DNA of 64,000 nt from Porphyridium purpureum. Taxonomy: Eukaryota > Rhodophyta > Bangiophyceae > Porphyridiales > Porphyridiaceae. Position numbers and translations under genes: made by a program. Below are positions 19,864-29,326 of the stretch, piece by piece; position 1 is the first letter of the stretch, and each line of letters opens with the position of its first letter. The DNA lies in NCBI GenBank assembly GCA_008690995.1, contig VRMN01000004.1, positions 744,001-808,000 of the forward strand, given 5' to 3'. The notes under the pieces were generated by a model. The model worked only from the letters and a program-made list of their open reading frames with translations. It did no database searches and was not told where the DNA came from.

Positions 19864-20250
19864 ATGCAGCCCTCTCATCAAGCAACAAGCCCGCATACAT
19901 CCATGCCGCTTCAAAGAGCGTGTACGACGTGTGGTCGGGGCGAGGCTGAGGACGCCGCACGCATGCACGGTGCGCTTCTCCGCTCATACACTATGCCGCG
20001 CGCCATGTCAAACGCAGCTTCCTGCGAAATCAAGTTTCGCTGCCTCGAGATCATGCCGGAACAAGGGCCGTCGCCGTACCGCCGCTTCTCGTACACACCG
20101 ACCCTGGAGACTATTTTTGAAGAGGACGAAGAAGACGAAAGTGGCAGACAAGAAGAAGGCTCTAGCAGTCGAGAGAGCAACGTCGCCTCACGCCACAAAT
20201 CACGTGCGATTCCAGCTCGCATGGGTTCTTCGAGATATTCCTGTGAATAG
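19864..20250 (+). CDS. Family-2 small paralog A
   Basis: A 128-residue protein of unknown function, starting at the first ATG after the TATA box (MQPSHQATSP). Residues about 35-95 hold the family-2 signature: SYTMPRAMSNAASCEIKFRC, LEIMPEQGPSPYRR, FSYTPTLETIFEEDEEDE. Three relatives follow at 20514, 21737 and 23761. The ending TLETIxEEDEE resembles the acidic end of family 1 (PLEPIxEEEE). No membrane segment, no signal peptide, many Ser/Arg. It faces the next gene, ending 263 bp from its stop. Confidence 0.8.
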   Translation: MQPSHQATSPHTSMPLQRACTTCGRGEAEDAARMHGALLRSYTMPRAMSNAASCEIKFRCLEIMPEQGPSPYRRFSYTPTLETIFEEDEEDESGRQEEGSSSRESNVASRHKSRAIPARMGSSRYSCE

Positions 20251-20513
20251 CCTAGCCATCGAGGCATTGTATCGGGTGTTTCTAGTAGCATATCGTCAGA
20301 TTCAGTGTATAAATGATGGCCTGGACAAAAGACTACATCATTCACTCTCGCACACCATGTGACGTTTTCCGGCGCACGCGCGAATCCCACCATCATTTCC
20401 ATGCTGTACATACTGAGTCGGTTCCTTTTACTCAGTCGAAAGTTTCCTAGAAGCTTGTACAAAAAGTAACTATGTGCACCGGAGCTAGCTAATTGAGCAG
20501 ACTATGCATGATC

Positions 20514-20822
20514 TTAGGAAGAATGGGTTCGAGAACTCGCATCCATTGTTCCACTGCTCGATTCGTCCTCTGAAACTTCCTCGTCTTCTTCGTAAATGGT
20601 TTGTAAGGTGGGCGTATATCGGGTTCGTCGATACGGCACGGAAACCTGTGTCGGCATCGTATCGAGACAGCGCCATTTGATTTCACAGGACGCTGCGTTT
20701 GAAAGTTTGAGCGGCATGGCCTTTGAGCGCAGAAGCATGCTGCCTTGCGCAGCAGACGACGCAGCACTGCTCAATGTCGTGGCCCGGCCCGGCGACGCAT
20801 TGGTCTGGTTGGTTTTCGACAT
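20514..20822 (-). CDS. Family-2 small paralog B
   Basis: A 102-residue protein. The frame opens upstream at a TTG, and the first ATG is 20822 (MSKTNQTNAS), 129 bp after a TATA box. Signature: RSKAMPLKLSNAASCEIKWR, CLDTMPTQVSVPYRR, TRYTPTLQTIYEEDEEVSED. It is closest to the 21737 and 19864 copies. Ends in a Ser-rich tail (SSSGTMDASSRTHSS). Unknown function. Confidence 0.8.
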   Translation of the reverse strand: MSKTNQTNASPGRATTLSSAASSAAQGSMLLRSKAMPLKLSNAASCEIKWRCLDTMPTQVSVPYRRTRYTPTLQTIYEEDEEVSEDESSSGTMDASSRTHSS

Positions 20823-21736
20823 GCAATGGATCGATTCAAGCTCATGACAGTTCAATGTGATTCTTTACCTTCTGCGTCTGGTTTCTTGCTTTGCTCCGTC
20901 CATATGTTATGGCCTACCCGAACGGAGCCCGGCCGTTCTCGACCTGACTCCTTTATACTCAATGCCCGTCAACTGCACCTGTGCACGGGGCCGCCGCATA
21001 TTGCCAAGGGCTGCGCGAGTCTAGGGTCATCAACATGAACGGACGGACTTCATGCGCAACCCCACACTTTGCCTTCTGAACATGCAAACACAATGCGTGC
21101 TAGGACCAATCCCTGGTGTTCCTCCACCGGATGTTGCGCAGTGTCGAGCCAAACACGTCATGAATCCGCGTGAGTTCCAAGCTACACCACCATGTAAAGT
21201 TCTGTGCATCGATATCACTGAATGTACGGAAATCTGCGAATCCCGCTGTGGTCCAACACTTTTTGGTTACACATCGCAGCAGAAAGCTTGTCCTGCTAGA
21301 AAAACAACTCCGATGTAGTGAGTAATCATTGGTGAGGAGGAGGGTATCTTGCCCTGCACGGCTGCGTTACGACGAGCAACCAACATATCGATCCAGGCAT
21401 GTCATCCAAGCCTTTCCAATGCGGTGGTGGTGGCAGTGCCGGCCGTGCGGAGTGCATGTCGAAAGTGTCGACGACGTTCTCCCAGTGAAAGGAATCTCGC
21501 AACGACAGAGGCGAAAGAAAGAGCGACGCCTGCAAAGTGGCTTATTCCCAAGCCACGGCGAAGCGCCGGCCGTCTGTCACAAATTCTGAGTGATCTGGGG
21601 CGTTCTGGGTTGATAATGAGAGCGTCGTGCCGCACCCACCAAGCTTTACCCTATTTTTCAACGGGAGTGTCACCGTTGTTGTATATTTCTATAATCACAC
21701 CTTCATCAATAATACTATGTACACATGGATCTCCGT
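20823..21736. other. Intergenic, with TATA box of the 20822 gene
   Basis: TATAAAG on the minus strand at 20951-20957 lies about 130 bp before the 20822 start codon. The rest, up to the end of the 22156 gene, holds no supported gene. Confidence 0.5.
20951..20957 (-). promoter_or_regulatory. TATA box for the 20822 gene
   Basis: TATAAAG on the minus strand in the context GAGTATAAAGGAG. Confidence 0.65.
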
Positions 21737-22156
21737 TTACGCCCGGCTCGCAGAAGAACTCTTGCGCGAGCGGAAATCCCTTGTCCGCGTCAAGTCATTG
21801 TATGAGCCAGCCTCGCTCGACTGTACTGCGTCAGTGTACGAGCCAACTTCGCTCGATTGTACCGTGTCAGTGTCGGAAGCAACCTCATTCGACTGTGTCA
21901 ATTCACAGTCTTCCTCGTTCTCTTCGTAGATGGTCTCCAAAGTGGAGGTATACTGAATCCGTGAATACGACCCGAGACCCTGCGTCGGCATGGTCTCCAG
22001 GCACCCAAAGCGAATTTCGCATGAAGCGGCGCTCGACATTTTCAGCGGCATCGTCTTGGATCGCGTCAAGGCGTTTCCTGGCAGGCCAGACGACACGCCG
22101 CCGTTCATTGTGCGCGACCGTCGCAACATTGTTGATTCTTGACCCGAATAGAGCAT
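21737..22156 (-). CDS. Family-2 small paralog C with internal repeat
   Basis: A 139-residue protein starting at ATG 22156, 97 bp after a TATA box. Signature: RSKTMPLKMSSAASCEIRFG, CLETMPTQGLGSYSR, IQYTSTLETIYEENEEDCE. After the acidic stretch, residues about 85-120 contain an 11-residue unit repeated three times (EVASDTDTVQSS, EVGSYTDAVQSS, EAGSYNDLTRT), also visible as a roughly 33-base tandem repeat in the DNA at about 21797-21897. Basic Ser-rich end. Unknown function. Confidence 0.8.
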   Translation of the reverse strand: MLYSGQESTMLRRSRTMNGGVSSGLPGNALTRSKTMPLKMSSAASCEIRFGCLETMPTQGLGSYSRIQYTSTLETIYEENEEDCELTQSNEVASDTDTVQSSEVGSYTDAVQSSEAGSYNDLTRTRDFRSRKSSSASRA

Positions 22157-23612
22157 ACTTTGGCGCTACGCCTTGTCCTTACTTTTGCGGATATCAAGAT
22201 GAATCGTCGCATCACTTTCTTCTTCATGCTTTGCCCGCCTCTTTTCGTGGCCTTATATACACGTTGAACACAATCCTCCTGGTCTGATTTTAGCTCAACG
22301 CACGGACACAGACAGCCAACGCAAGACACCGCAAGGCTCATTGACTTGGCTTCCATGGAATGCAAATTGCTTGGGACGTGAACGAGGATGATGCTTCAGC
22401 TGACGAAGACGGCAAGTCCGGGTGAACGTCTATTTTTGTGCCCCGTTCAGCAGACCTGTGATCGAATTCGGACCGCCGATCTCGCCGAAATCACACGTCC
22501 CGCGCCACGTTTCTACGACAGACGCATTCTACGCTTCTACGCACGACTCGCTCTGCGATGCTTGCAACGAGGTTACTCGCTCACCCTGTGCCGCACAAGA
22601 CGTGCAACACGACACTTCCATCGGTCGTTGTTGTCCGCCCTTGCGCCGCAGCAACCGCTCCGGCCACACGGAGGAACAGCAAACGGCAACGTAGAAAAGG
22701 GCGCCGCGATCGCCGAAATCAACACGCACGACGTGCTGAGTGTACACCCACCGCCGCGCTAAATTCGTTCCCTCACCCGCCAAAAAGCGGTTCATCAAAT
22801 TCCCCTCTTGTCATCAGAACATCCAACCCTCGCGTGCACTTTAAGTCCAGCGCAACGTCATCACTCTACCTTTTCTATGATTCGAACGGCGGGGTTCAGT
22901 CGCGGGCAAGGGTGCACGCTCACGCAAGTAGGGTTACAAGCCGCCCGCGCTGACAAGGACGAAGAGTGTGCGCCTGCGCGATGCGACGGGATTTCTGAAT
23001 CACGGAGGAGCGTGTGCGGGATTGTGTGTCTCGCGGAATGGATTTTTTTTTTGATTTCTTCCCTTTTCGTCGAGCGTATGAATGTGGACCATGTTTGCGA
23101 ACACGTTCGTAAGGTCGTGGCGATACACGGAAGACGAACGTCAACAACCATGGTAGGATTTCGACGCAACAAGCGTGCATCCTCATTGCGTGTGAACATG
23201 CCCGTTCGCGCGATCGGAAAGGGGGCATAGCATCCATCCCACCATGATTCCGCCGACTTTGCGAGCCGCGCCGAAACTGTCATGCGAAAATGAGCATGTC
23301 GTGCTTGTTTTGCCAGGGGAGGAAAACGATTCGGCTCGCCCGCCCACCGCCTCATGGCGATCCACTTCGTGCCTATTCAGCAAACGGCACGCTGGAGGTA
23401 AATCTCGCGTAGTGTAGAGTTGTGGGTGATCGACTAAATTAAATTGAATGCGATGCTCATGTCTGTGAAGCGCTTTGTATGACCTACATTCGTCATTCCT
23501 CTTTTGATTCCGACGACACCAGAGAACCGAAAAGAAGAACCGCGGGAGTAAAAATAAAAAACCACCCCGCATGCATTATCTGCCCGGCGTGGTGTAGAGC
23601 GCGTGTGGCTTG
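22157..23612. other. Divergent intergenic region between two family-2 genes
   Basis: About 1.5 kb with the two TATA boxes near its ends (22253-22259 on -, 23613-23619 on +). No gene is supported between them. Confidence 0.5.
22253..22259 (-). promoter_or_regulatory. TATA box for the 22156 gene
   Basis: TATATAA on the minus strand (context GTGTATATAAGGCC), 97 bp before the ATG. Confidence 0.65.
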
Positions 23613-23619
23613 TATATAA
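23613..23619 (+). promoter_or_regulatory. TATA box for the 23761 gene
   Basis: TATATAA followed by CCAGCCCC, 148 bp before the ATG. Confidence 0.65.
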
Positions 23620-23760
23620 CCAGCCCCACGCCGGTCAGGAAGGAAGCGGTACGATCTCTGTATCTGAACATTTTTCATCCAACTCTTCGAACTCTCAAAG
23701 GCTTGTGCGCGCACGGCAGTCTTTGCAACTTGGCTTCGGCGTTTGGACCAGCGCGCCGCA

Positions 23761-24204
23761 ATGGAGTACTCGACCTTTTCATTCAAACGCGAGCCCGCGG
23801 CATCGACTGCTGCGCTCCAGGAAATCCGCTTCAAGTGCGTGGATAAGATGCCTCAGCCCACCGGCAGTACGCAAAGACTTCGCTTCTTTTCCAACCTCGA
23901 GACCATTCCAGAGGTGGCTGAGGAAGAGGAGGAAGAAGAAAGCGAACAGGAGGAACGTGGCGAGTCATTCAAGTCAAATAGGAGCGTCCGAATGCCGTAT
24001 AGCAGTGCGTCGGTGGACTTGAGACTGTTCAGACGTGTACAAACAGCCTGCCCGGGGTCAATGGGCTTGAGCAGGCGACCTAAACGGTACGGAAGCAATT
24101 CGATGAACTCAACAACCGCCATAATGCTGCGCCAACGACAATCTGGTGAGCTGCAGAAACTCGTTGAGCACCTCATGGTCCTGACTGAGTCCGGTAGCCG
24201 GTGA
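23761..24204 (+). CDS. Family-2 small paralog D (divergent, longer tail)
   Basis: A 147-residue protein starting at ATG 23761. The signature is diverged: TAALQEIRFKCVDKMPQPTG, STQRLRFFSNLETIPEVAEE and a run of Glu. It lacks the Ser-rich N-terminus of its relatives and has an extra basic, Ser-rich C-terminal 80 residues ending in a helix (GELQKLVEHLMVLTES). Shared positions (EI-F-C, MP, R--F, LETI, acidic run) support the family. Unknown function. Confidence 0.75.
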   Translation: MEYSTFSFKREPAASTAALQEIRFKCVDKMPQPTGSTQRLRFFSNLETIPEVAEEEEEEESEQEERGESFKSNRSVRMPYSSASVDLRLFRRVQTACPGSMGLSRRPKRYGSNSMNSTTAIMLRQRQSGELQKLVEHLMVLTESGSR

Positions 24205-24674
24205 GCAGGCAAGTACACGCGCCAAACGGGCACCCTAATAGCTTTACTTGTACATACGCAAACATGCAGAAGCTGGTGTAAAGGTATATCGCATTTTTAC
24301 GACGTTTTCTGTTTCTTTTCTAAAATCTCCAGTGCACTCAGCGCCTTATGACCATTTACTCAATGCCGAGGACGGTGACCGTGACCAGCAAACGCGATAG
24401 TGCCAGTTCGTCTCTCCCATTCAGCGCACAAGGCAAAGCATAGAGGCACCAGCAGTGCGACAGCCATGTGCAGGTCATCTCGGTAGTCGCTGCTCCGACT
24501 CATGCAGGCATCCACTGCTACGCCCGAGAGAGAGCTTCGACATCAAGATGAGAAAAGCTGGGCGTCAACCCTCTCCGGTCTGTTAGATAGGAACATGCTT
24601 TTGCATGCCGAAGATTCCGAGCGAAATTGGAGGTCAGGGCGACATGAAAACGACTTTCTCTGTCCCAACCTGTT
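24205..24674. other. Convergent intergenic region
   Basis: About 470 bp between convergent stop codons. No gene or clear structure seen. Confidence 0.5.
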
Positions 24675-27041
24675 TCAGCGCTCGTCTCGCTGTTGAATGC
24701 GGCTAGCCAAGCGAAATCCTTGTTTCTCACTGGCGAGGAGAAGCGATTTGACCCGCTTCCAAAAACGTGTCGAAGCGCGCACCAAAAGTTCACCTGCAAC
24801 GTAGCGCGAGCTCTCGAGCGGCGGAATCGCCTCCAGCAACTCGTCGCGTCTCGATATCAGCTGCATGATCACCTCTTGCGCCACGCCAGAGCGCCGCGTC
24901 TCTGTGTGATCGGCGCGCCTTTCCTCCGCACGCACAAGCGAGCCCGCGCTGAAGAATGTACCCCGTTGAAGCAGCGCTGCCAGCACGTCTTTCGCAAATT
25001 GGACCCGCTCCGGATCAGCCACATCCACGGGCGGCGGTATTATTCCGCGTGTCACATCACTAATAGCTCGCCCGGATGCCAACTGCAAATCATCGATCAG
25101 ATCCGTCAGGTCTTTCAGGAGCGCGTCGCGCAGGAAGCGGCCATTTGCAGAAAGAAAAAACTCAACCGCCGCAGCGATCATTCGATCATTCTGGGCCTCA
25201 CCCGCGCTCGCGGCTGGTGACGCGACGTCTCTTGCCGGTACCGATGTATGGGTGGGCACATTGTCTGGCCTTCGCACCTGGAAGCCTTGCATTCCAGAAT
25301 CTTGCAGTAGCGACTTGAGACGAGACCATCGAATCCTCCCTGTCACTGGATCGAGAACAACTTCCTGCATGGCCTGAACAAGCTCGGGCGCCCGGTCGTT
25401 CAGCAGCCGCCGCGACACATAAGGAACTGCCGAGTCCACAATGCGGAAATTCGGGTCAGCAGCCAGACCCAGGCCTTCCAAAATCGCCAGCGAACGAATA
25501 ACTAACGCAAAGTATGAGGGAAGTCGTATCGGCGAGCTGCGAGTCACTTGGGACAGCGTCTTCGTTAGGGCGCCAAAACTGATATTCTTGAGCTTGCCGT
25601 CGGGACTGGCATCTCTAAAGGCGCGCTGCAGCGTCGCAGCCACATCTGCCACTTTTAAGTCTTGCGACTCTTGAGTGGTGGTTCCATCAACGGCACCCAG
25701 AAAGCCCAGTACATCAAAGTCCTTTGCTAGCAGGTCCCACTGCTTATTGATCAGGTGCGCGATGCTTCCTATCAGGGCAAAGCGTGTCTTCTCGTCCACT
25801 TGCGCCATCATGCCAAAGTCAATGTATGCAAGCTGCCCATCAGGCGTGCGCAGCAGATTCCCTGCGTGCGGATCGACCTGGTAAAACCCGTCGTCGAGCA
25901 ACTGCTTTAAGCTGCACAGAATGCCGCTCTCGATCAGCGCACGAGAATCCTGCCCTTGGACTTTCAGCGTGCGCCCTTCCACAAAATCCATGGTGAGGAC
26001 CCTTCTGGTTGTCAATTGCTCGTAAGCCCTGGGCACCACGACTCCTGTGACTACGCCGTTACCGTACAGCGTGTAAAATTTGTTGCAGTTGCGGGCCTCG
26101 TTTTCATAGTCGATCTCCTGCATCAGCAGCCTGCCAAACTCGTCCACAACGGCAACCATGTCTGAGCGCAGCCCGAGCCGACGCTTGCCGTATGCCGCCA
26201 ACTTGCGCAAAATGTATAGATCTAAACGCGCAGTCTCTTCAATATTGGGGCGCTGCACCTTGACAGCGACTTTTTTCGGTGGTGCGGAACCTTCTGCACG
26301 TAGAGTGGCACTATAAACTTGTCCCAAGGATGCTGCAGCGATTGGTGCGTCACTGAAAGACGCATATACTTCGTCAAGCCGCTGTACGCCAAACTCATCC
26401 AGCACGATCCGTCGCGCCTCATCGTCAGGAAATGGCGCTACTCTATCCTGTAGTGTCTGCAGCGCACTGAACAATGTAATATCTGTCACAATGTCCGGCC
26501 TGTTACTGATCAGCTGGCCGACTTTGACCATCGTTGCGCCCATTTTTGTGATTACTTGCACCAGTGCCGCGGCACTTTGCTCGGTTTGCGGCGCGTTCAA
26601 AGCTACACCTCTCAAGACGCGATATCGCAGCGTCCATCCCACTAACGGCCACCCGATTGAGGCCAAGCGCAGCAGCACGAGCTCTGGACGAGCATCATAA
26701 TACTCACAGATCGCCGCTGCATCGTATGCTCTCAGCGGTTGCGTACCTACAAGAAGCTCTTTACCAGGCAGACTCGCGTGCGCCTTCTCACGATCCTCAC
26801 TTAAACCGCTGACAGATGTCACTGTAATCCTCGCAATTCTTCTCCTTGTCCCCAACGACTGACCCCCGCCCCGCACGGACCCGAAACACACCGCGGGACC
26901 CGAACTGGATCCCAATCTCCAATTCTCGCGCACATGACTGAGTTGTTCACCGCACGTATCAGTGCGCGCAGGGCCACTGGGACAAAATGCGCATGGATGA
27001 CTCCTCCTTCCGTTGCTCCTCCTCTTCGCCAGTCCCATCAT
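24675..27041 (-). CDS. ABC1/ADCK (UbiB-type) atypical kinase, plastid-type
   Basis: A 788-residue protein. The frame runs further up into the promoter, but the first ATGs are a pair at 27041/27038 (MMGLAKRRSNG). The N-terminal ~100 residues are basic, Ser- and Gly-rich, as expected for a plastid transit peptide. ABC1 hallmarks in order: the KxGQ motif (MVKVGQLISNRPDIV, about residue 170), the Ala-rich loop AAASLGQVYSA, VAVKVQRPNI, MQEIDYENEARN, QVDPHAGNLL (about 392) and YIDFGMM (about 408). The length and the ~350-residue C-terminal extension fit the ABC1K family of plastids (plastoglobule/prenylquinone regulation) better than the mitochondrial ADCK3 type. Divergent from the GLTP gene; the promoter is shared. 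Confidence 0.92.
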   Translation of the reverse strand: MMGLAKRRSNGRRSHPCAFCPSGPARTDTCGEQLSHVRENWRLGSSSGPAVCFGSVRGGGQSLGTRRRIARITVTSVSGLSEDREKAHASLPGKELLVGTQPLRAYDAAAICEYYDARPELVLLRLASIGWPLVGWTLRYRVLRGVALNAPQTEQSAAALVQVITKMGATMVKVGQLISNRPDIVTDITLFSALQTLQDRVAPFPDDEARRIVLDEFGVQRLDEVYASFSDAPIAAASLGQVYSATLRAEGSAPPKKVAVKVQRPNIEETARLDLYILRKLAAYGKRRLGLRSDMVAVVDEFGRLLMQEIDYENEARNCNKFYTLYGNGVVTGVVVPRAYEQLTTRRVLTMDFVEGRTLKVQGQDSRALIESGILCSLKQLLDDGFYQVDPHAGNLLRTPDGQLAYIDFGMMAQVDEKTRFALIGSIAHLINKQWDLLAKDFDVLGFLGAVDGTTTQESQDLKVADVAATLQRAFRDASPDGKLKNISFGALTKTLSQVTRSSPIRLPSYFALVIRSLAILEGLGLAADPNFRIVDSAVPYVSRRLLNDRAPELVQAMQEVVLDPVTGRIRWSRLKSLLQDSGMQGFQVRRPDNVPTHTSVPARDVASPAASAGEAQNDRMIAAAVEFFLSANGRFLRDALLKDLTDLIDDLQLASGRAISDVTRGIIPPPVDVADPERVQFAKDVLAALLQRGTFFSAGSLVRAEERRADHTETRRSGVAQEVIMQLISRRDELLEAIPPLESSRYVAGELLVRASTRFWKRVKSLLLASEKQGFRLASRIQQRDER

Positions 27042-27481
27042 AACATCCTTCCTCCCTTCCGTTCCCTTTTCCCTCCTACCCCCTTCCTCTTCTCGCCCTC
27101 CACTACCACCACCACCCCCCTCTCGACAACTCTCATCAAACACACCCACACCTGCTGTACCGCTTACTGTACTTTTTTCCACGTTAAACACACGATTAAC
27201 TTAATTTTTTATATTACTTTAATGGTGTTCACTGTACTTTTATGTACTGTTGAGTACTGTAACTGTACCTCTCTGTCGGTCCGATTTTTCAATTTTTTTT
27301 TTTTTTTTGGGACGTTGGCACGAGCGGGTTTTTCGGTGTTTGATTGGGAGAGGGAGAGAGAGAGAGAATGGGAGAGAAGAGTGGTTGTAGTTGAGAAGGG
27401 TGTGTTTGTGTGGCGTGTCCCGGCGTGGAGAGGTAGTTGTCGACGAGGCGCGGCGCGGATGTGCGCGCGGAGACGTGGAGG
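27042..27481. promoter_or_regulatory. Bidirectional promoter with CTGTAC cluster
   Basis: Between two divergent start codons. It has at least five ACTGTAC/CTGTAC copies or near copies (27155-27160, 27166-27172, 27231-27237, 27244-27260, 27262-27268), a T16 run at 27293-27308, a purine-rich strand on each sense side (GGAGGG-type for the ABC1 gene, GAGAGAG at 27348-27367 for the GLTP gene) and no clear TATA box. Confidence 0.55.
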
Positions 27482-29251
27482 ATGAGCAGCGGAGGCGGGA
27501 GTAGCAAGCCTGCGGTGCGGTTTGGACGAACGCATGCACCGGCAAAGGCATCGGACGACGCGACAGCCGCGCACGAGACGCTCTTGCGAACATCCGCGTC
27601 CTCGCAGATATCCGACAGCGGCTCGTTTCCAGTGAGTTCCGGCTCTGGCGGGCGCGCAGCGTCTGCCGTCGCCCCAGGTGGGGATGAGCAGCACGCCAAG
27701 AAGGAAAAGACAGGGGTCAAATTCCCACCGCTCGCCGAGATCCCGGACTTTTTCGGGACGAGAAAGAAGAAACCGGCCAACGAGGAGTATAAAAGCGTGT
27801 CCGTGGCGGCAAGCGAGGTCGCGAGTACCTCGTCATCCGGTGTTTCCAGAAATGCATCCCCAGGTCATGCTATGAACCTTAGCAAGGCAGATCGGGCAGT
27901 GAAGCCGAACAGTGAGCGCAAGGTGCCACCTGTCGCCGCTCGCGCGGGAACGCGCTACTACCCGATCCAAGTGGAAGTACAGGCACCTGCCTACCAGGAT
28001 TTCGAAATGGGTTTTCGTATGATGATGGTGGCAACCATGCTAGTTTCGTCGCTTGCCCATATGTTCGAATCTTCCGTACTGGCCTGGGTTGCCCTGGTGC
28101 TCGCGATTGTCGTGATGGTGCTTGCGGCAAAATCATCACTAGACGACAAGGTCTCGCGGACGGTGCAGGTCACCCTGAACGTGGTGCCGAAGAATCAAGC
28201 AATCACTGCTCAAGCCTCCGAAGGAGAGGACAAGTCGGCGACCCAGCCGCACTCACAGCGCCCCCGCCAGGTGGCCTTTTCAAACGTGACCAAGGATGTA
28301 GACGAACACGTCGCTGACGGCAGCGACGACGAAGAAAGCGGGACACTTGAGAAACGCGCAAGCCGCATGATGGACGTGATTGGCTGCGATCAGTTGTTCA
28401 GCGTGGTCAAATCCAGGTCCGGCAAATTGTATTCTCCCGCGCCCGCACCGTCGCTATCGGATGCAGACCCGAAGGCATTGTGGCTGGCCGAGCAGAATGC
28501 ACGTTATCAGGACTTCAAGGCCGAGAACGACCAGCAGCGCGCATTGCTCAAGATCAAGGATTTATGGCTCGCGTTGGAGCTCAAATCGAGCGGCGATTTC
28601 CGTTTTAATCAATTTAACGAGGCTCTGCTGAGCCTAGGTGCGGTGATCGACGCGTTTGGGACCGCCTTGGTTGTTATCAAGATGGACTGGAGCGCGAAAT
28701 GCGGCGCGATCGAGACAGCATGTGTGCGCGCCGGTACCGAATATGTCCACCCGATGGTGTGGGCTGAGGTCGCAAAGAAGGGCCCGCCTGGCTTGACGGG
28801 CTCGGACGGTATTTTGTGGATGAAGCGCACACTGCAGTTTATCGTGAGTATGATTTCGGGCCTCACATTGGGCGGTGTGGATTTGGGCGAAGCGGTCGAA
28901 TTTGCGTACCGCGAGACCTTGTACCACGTGCATCCGTATCTCGTGCAAAAACTCGCAGGCAATATCAAGCGAGCGGTACCGACGCGTGACACTTTCATCC
29001 AGCGCTTGTACCCTGATGAAGGGTTTGTCACGTTCAAGCTGCGCGAGTTTAGCTACATCATGCGCCCCAAGCTCGATATGATAACTGCCTTTCTCAACGA
29101 GGCCAAGGTTGAAACCGTGCTCACCCAGTCGGCGGATCACTTTCACGGGGGCGCCAAGAAGCAGTTCGCTGCCGCTGCCGCAAGCGCTCCGACAGCGGCC
29201 GTTGCGCCAACCGCAAAGCCCAAGCACCGCAGAACCAAGACAATTGGTTAA
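27482..29251 (+). CDS. Membrane-anchored GLTP-domain lipid transfer protein
   Basis: A 589-residue protein; first ATG after the GA-rich leader is 27482. Residues 1-165 are Ser/Ala-rich and poorly structured. Residues about 176-222 contain two adjacent hydrophobic segments (MMMVATMLVSSLAHMF, then VLAWVALVLAIVVMVLAA), a likely hairpin anchor. Residues about 370-515 form a glycolipid transfer protein fold: FNEALLSLGAVIDAFGTAL, VVIKMDWSAKCGAIE, GILWMKRTLQFIVSMI with the family Trp, and YHVHPYLVQKLAGNIKRAVP with the family His. GLTP proteins move glycosphingolipids or ceramide-1-phosphate between membranes; the headgroup-binding Asn of human GLTP (D-x-x-x-N) is Lys here, so lipid specificity may differ. 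Its end is only 75 bp from the UGGT stop. Confidence 0.82.
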   Translation: MSSGGGSSKPAVRFGRTHAPAKASDDATAAHETLLRTSASSQISDSGSFPVSSGSGGRAASAVAPGGDEQHAKKEKTGVKFPPLAEIPDFFGTRKKKPANEEYKSVSVAASEVASTSSSGVSRNASPGHAMNLSKADRAVKPNSERKVPPVAARAGTRYYPIQVEVQAPAYQDFEMGFRMMMVATMLVSSLAHMFESSVLAWVALVLAIVVMVLAAKSSLDDKVSRTVQVTLNVVPKNQAITAQASEGEDKSATQPHSQRPRQVAFSNVTKDVDEHVADGSDDEESGTLEKRASRMMDVIGCDQLFSVVKSRSGKLYSPAPAPSLSDADPKALWLAEQNARYQDFKAENDQQRALLKIKDLWLALELKSSGDFRFNQFNEALLSLGAVIDAFGTALVVIKMDWSAKCGAIETACVRAGTEYVHPMVWAEVAKKGPPGLTGSDGILWMKRTLQFIVSMISGLTLGGVDLGEAVEFAYRETLYHVHPYLVQKLAGNIKRAVPTRDTFIQRLYPDEGFVTFKLREFSYIMRPKLDMITAFLNEAKVETVLTQSADHFHGGAKKQFAAAAASAPTAAVAPTAKPKHRRTKTIG

Positions 29252-29326
29252 ACGACCCAGTGAGCGAATTTTGTATAAAAGAACCCTTGTCGCAAAACCC
29301 ATCCCCGCCGAGCGCCATGACATTAT

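Noticed and set aside
21349-22287. 312-codon + strand frame over a family-2 gene
   Set aside because: Antisense to the 21737-22156 gene, whose protein signature is shared with three others.
27784-27795. TATAAAAG within the GLTP gene
   Set aside because: Lies in coding sequence (codons for EEYKS) and is best explained by the protein.
28634-29323. 229-codon minus-strand frame
   Set aside because: Antisense of the GLTP coding sequence; no domain.
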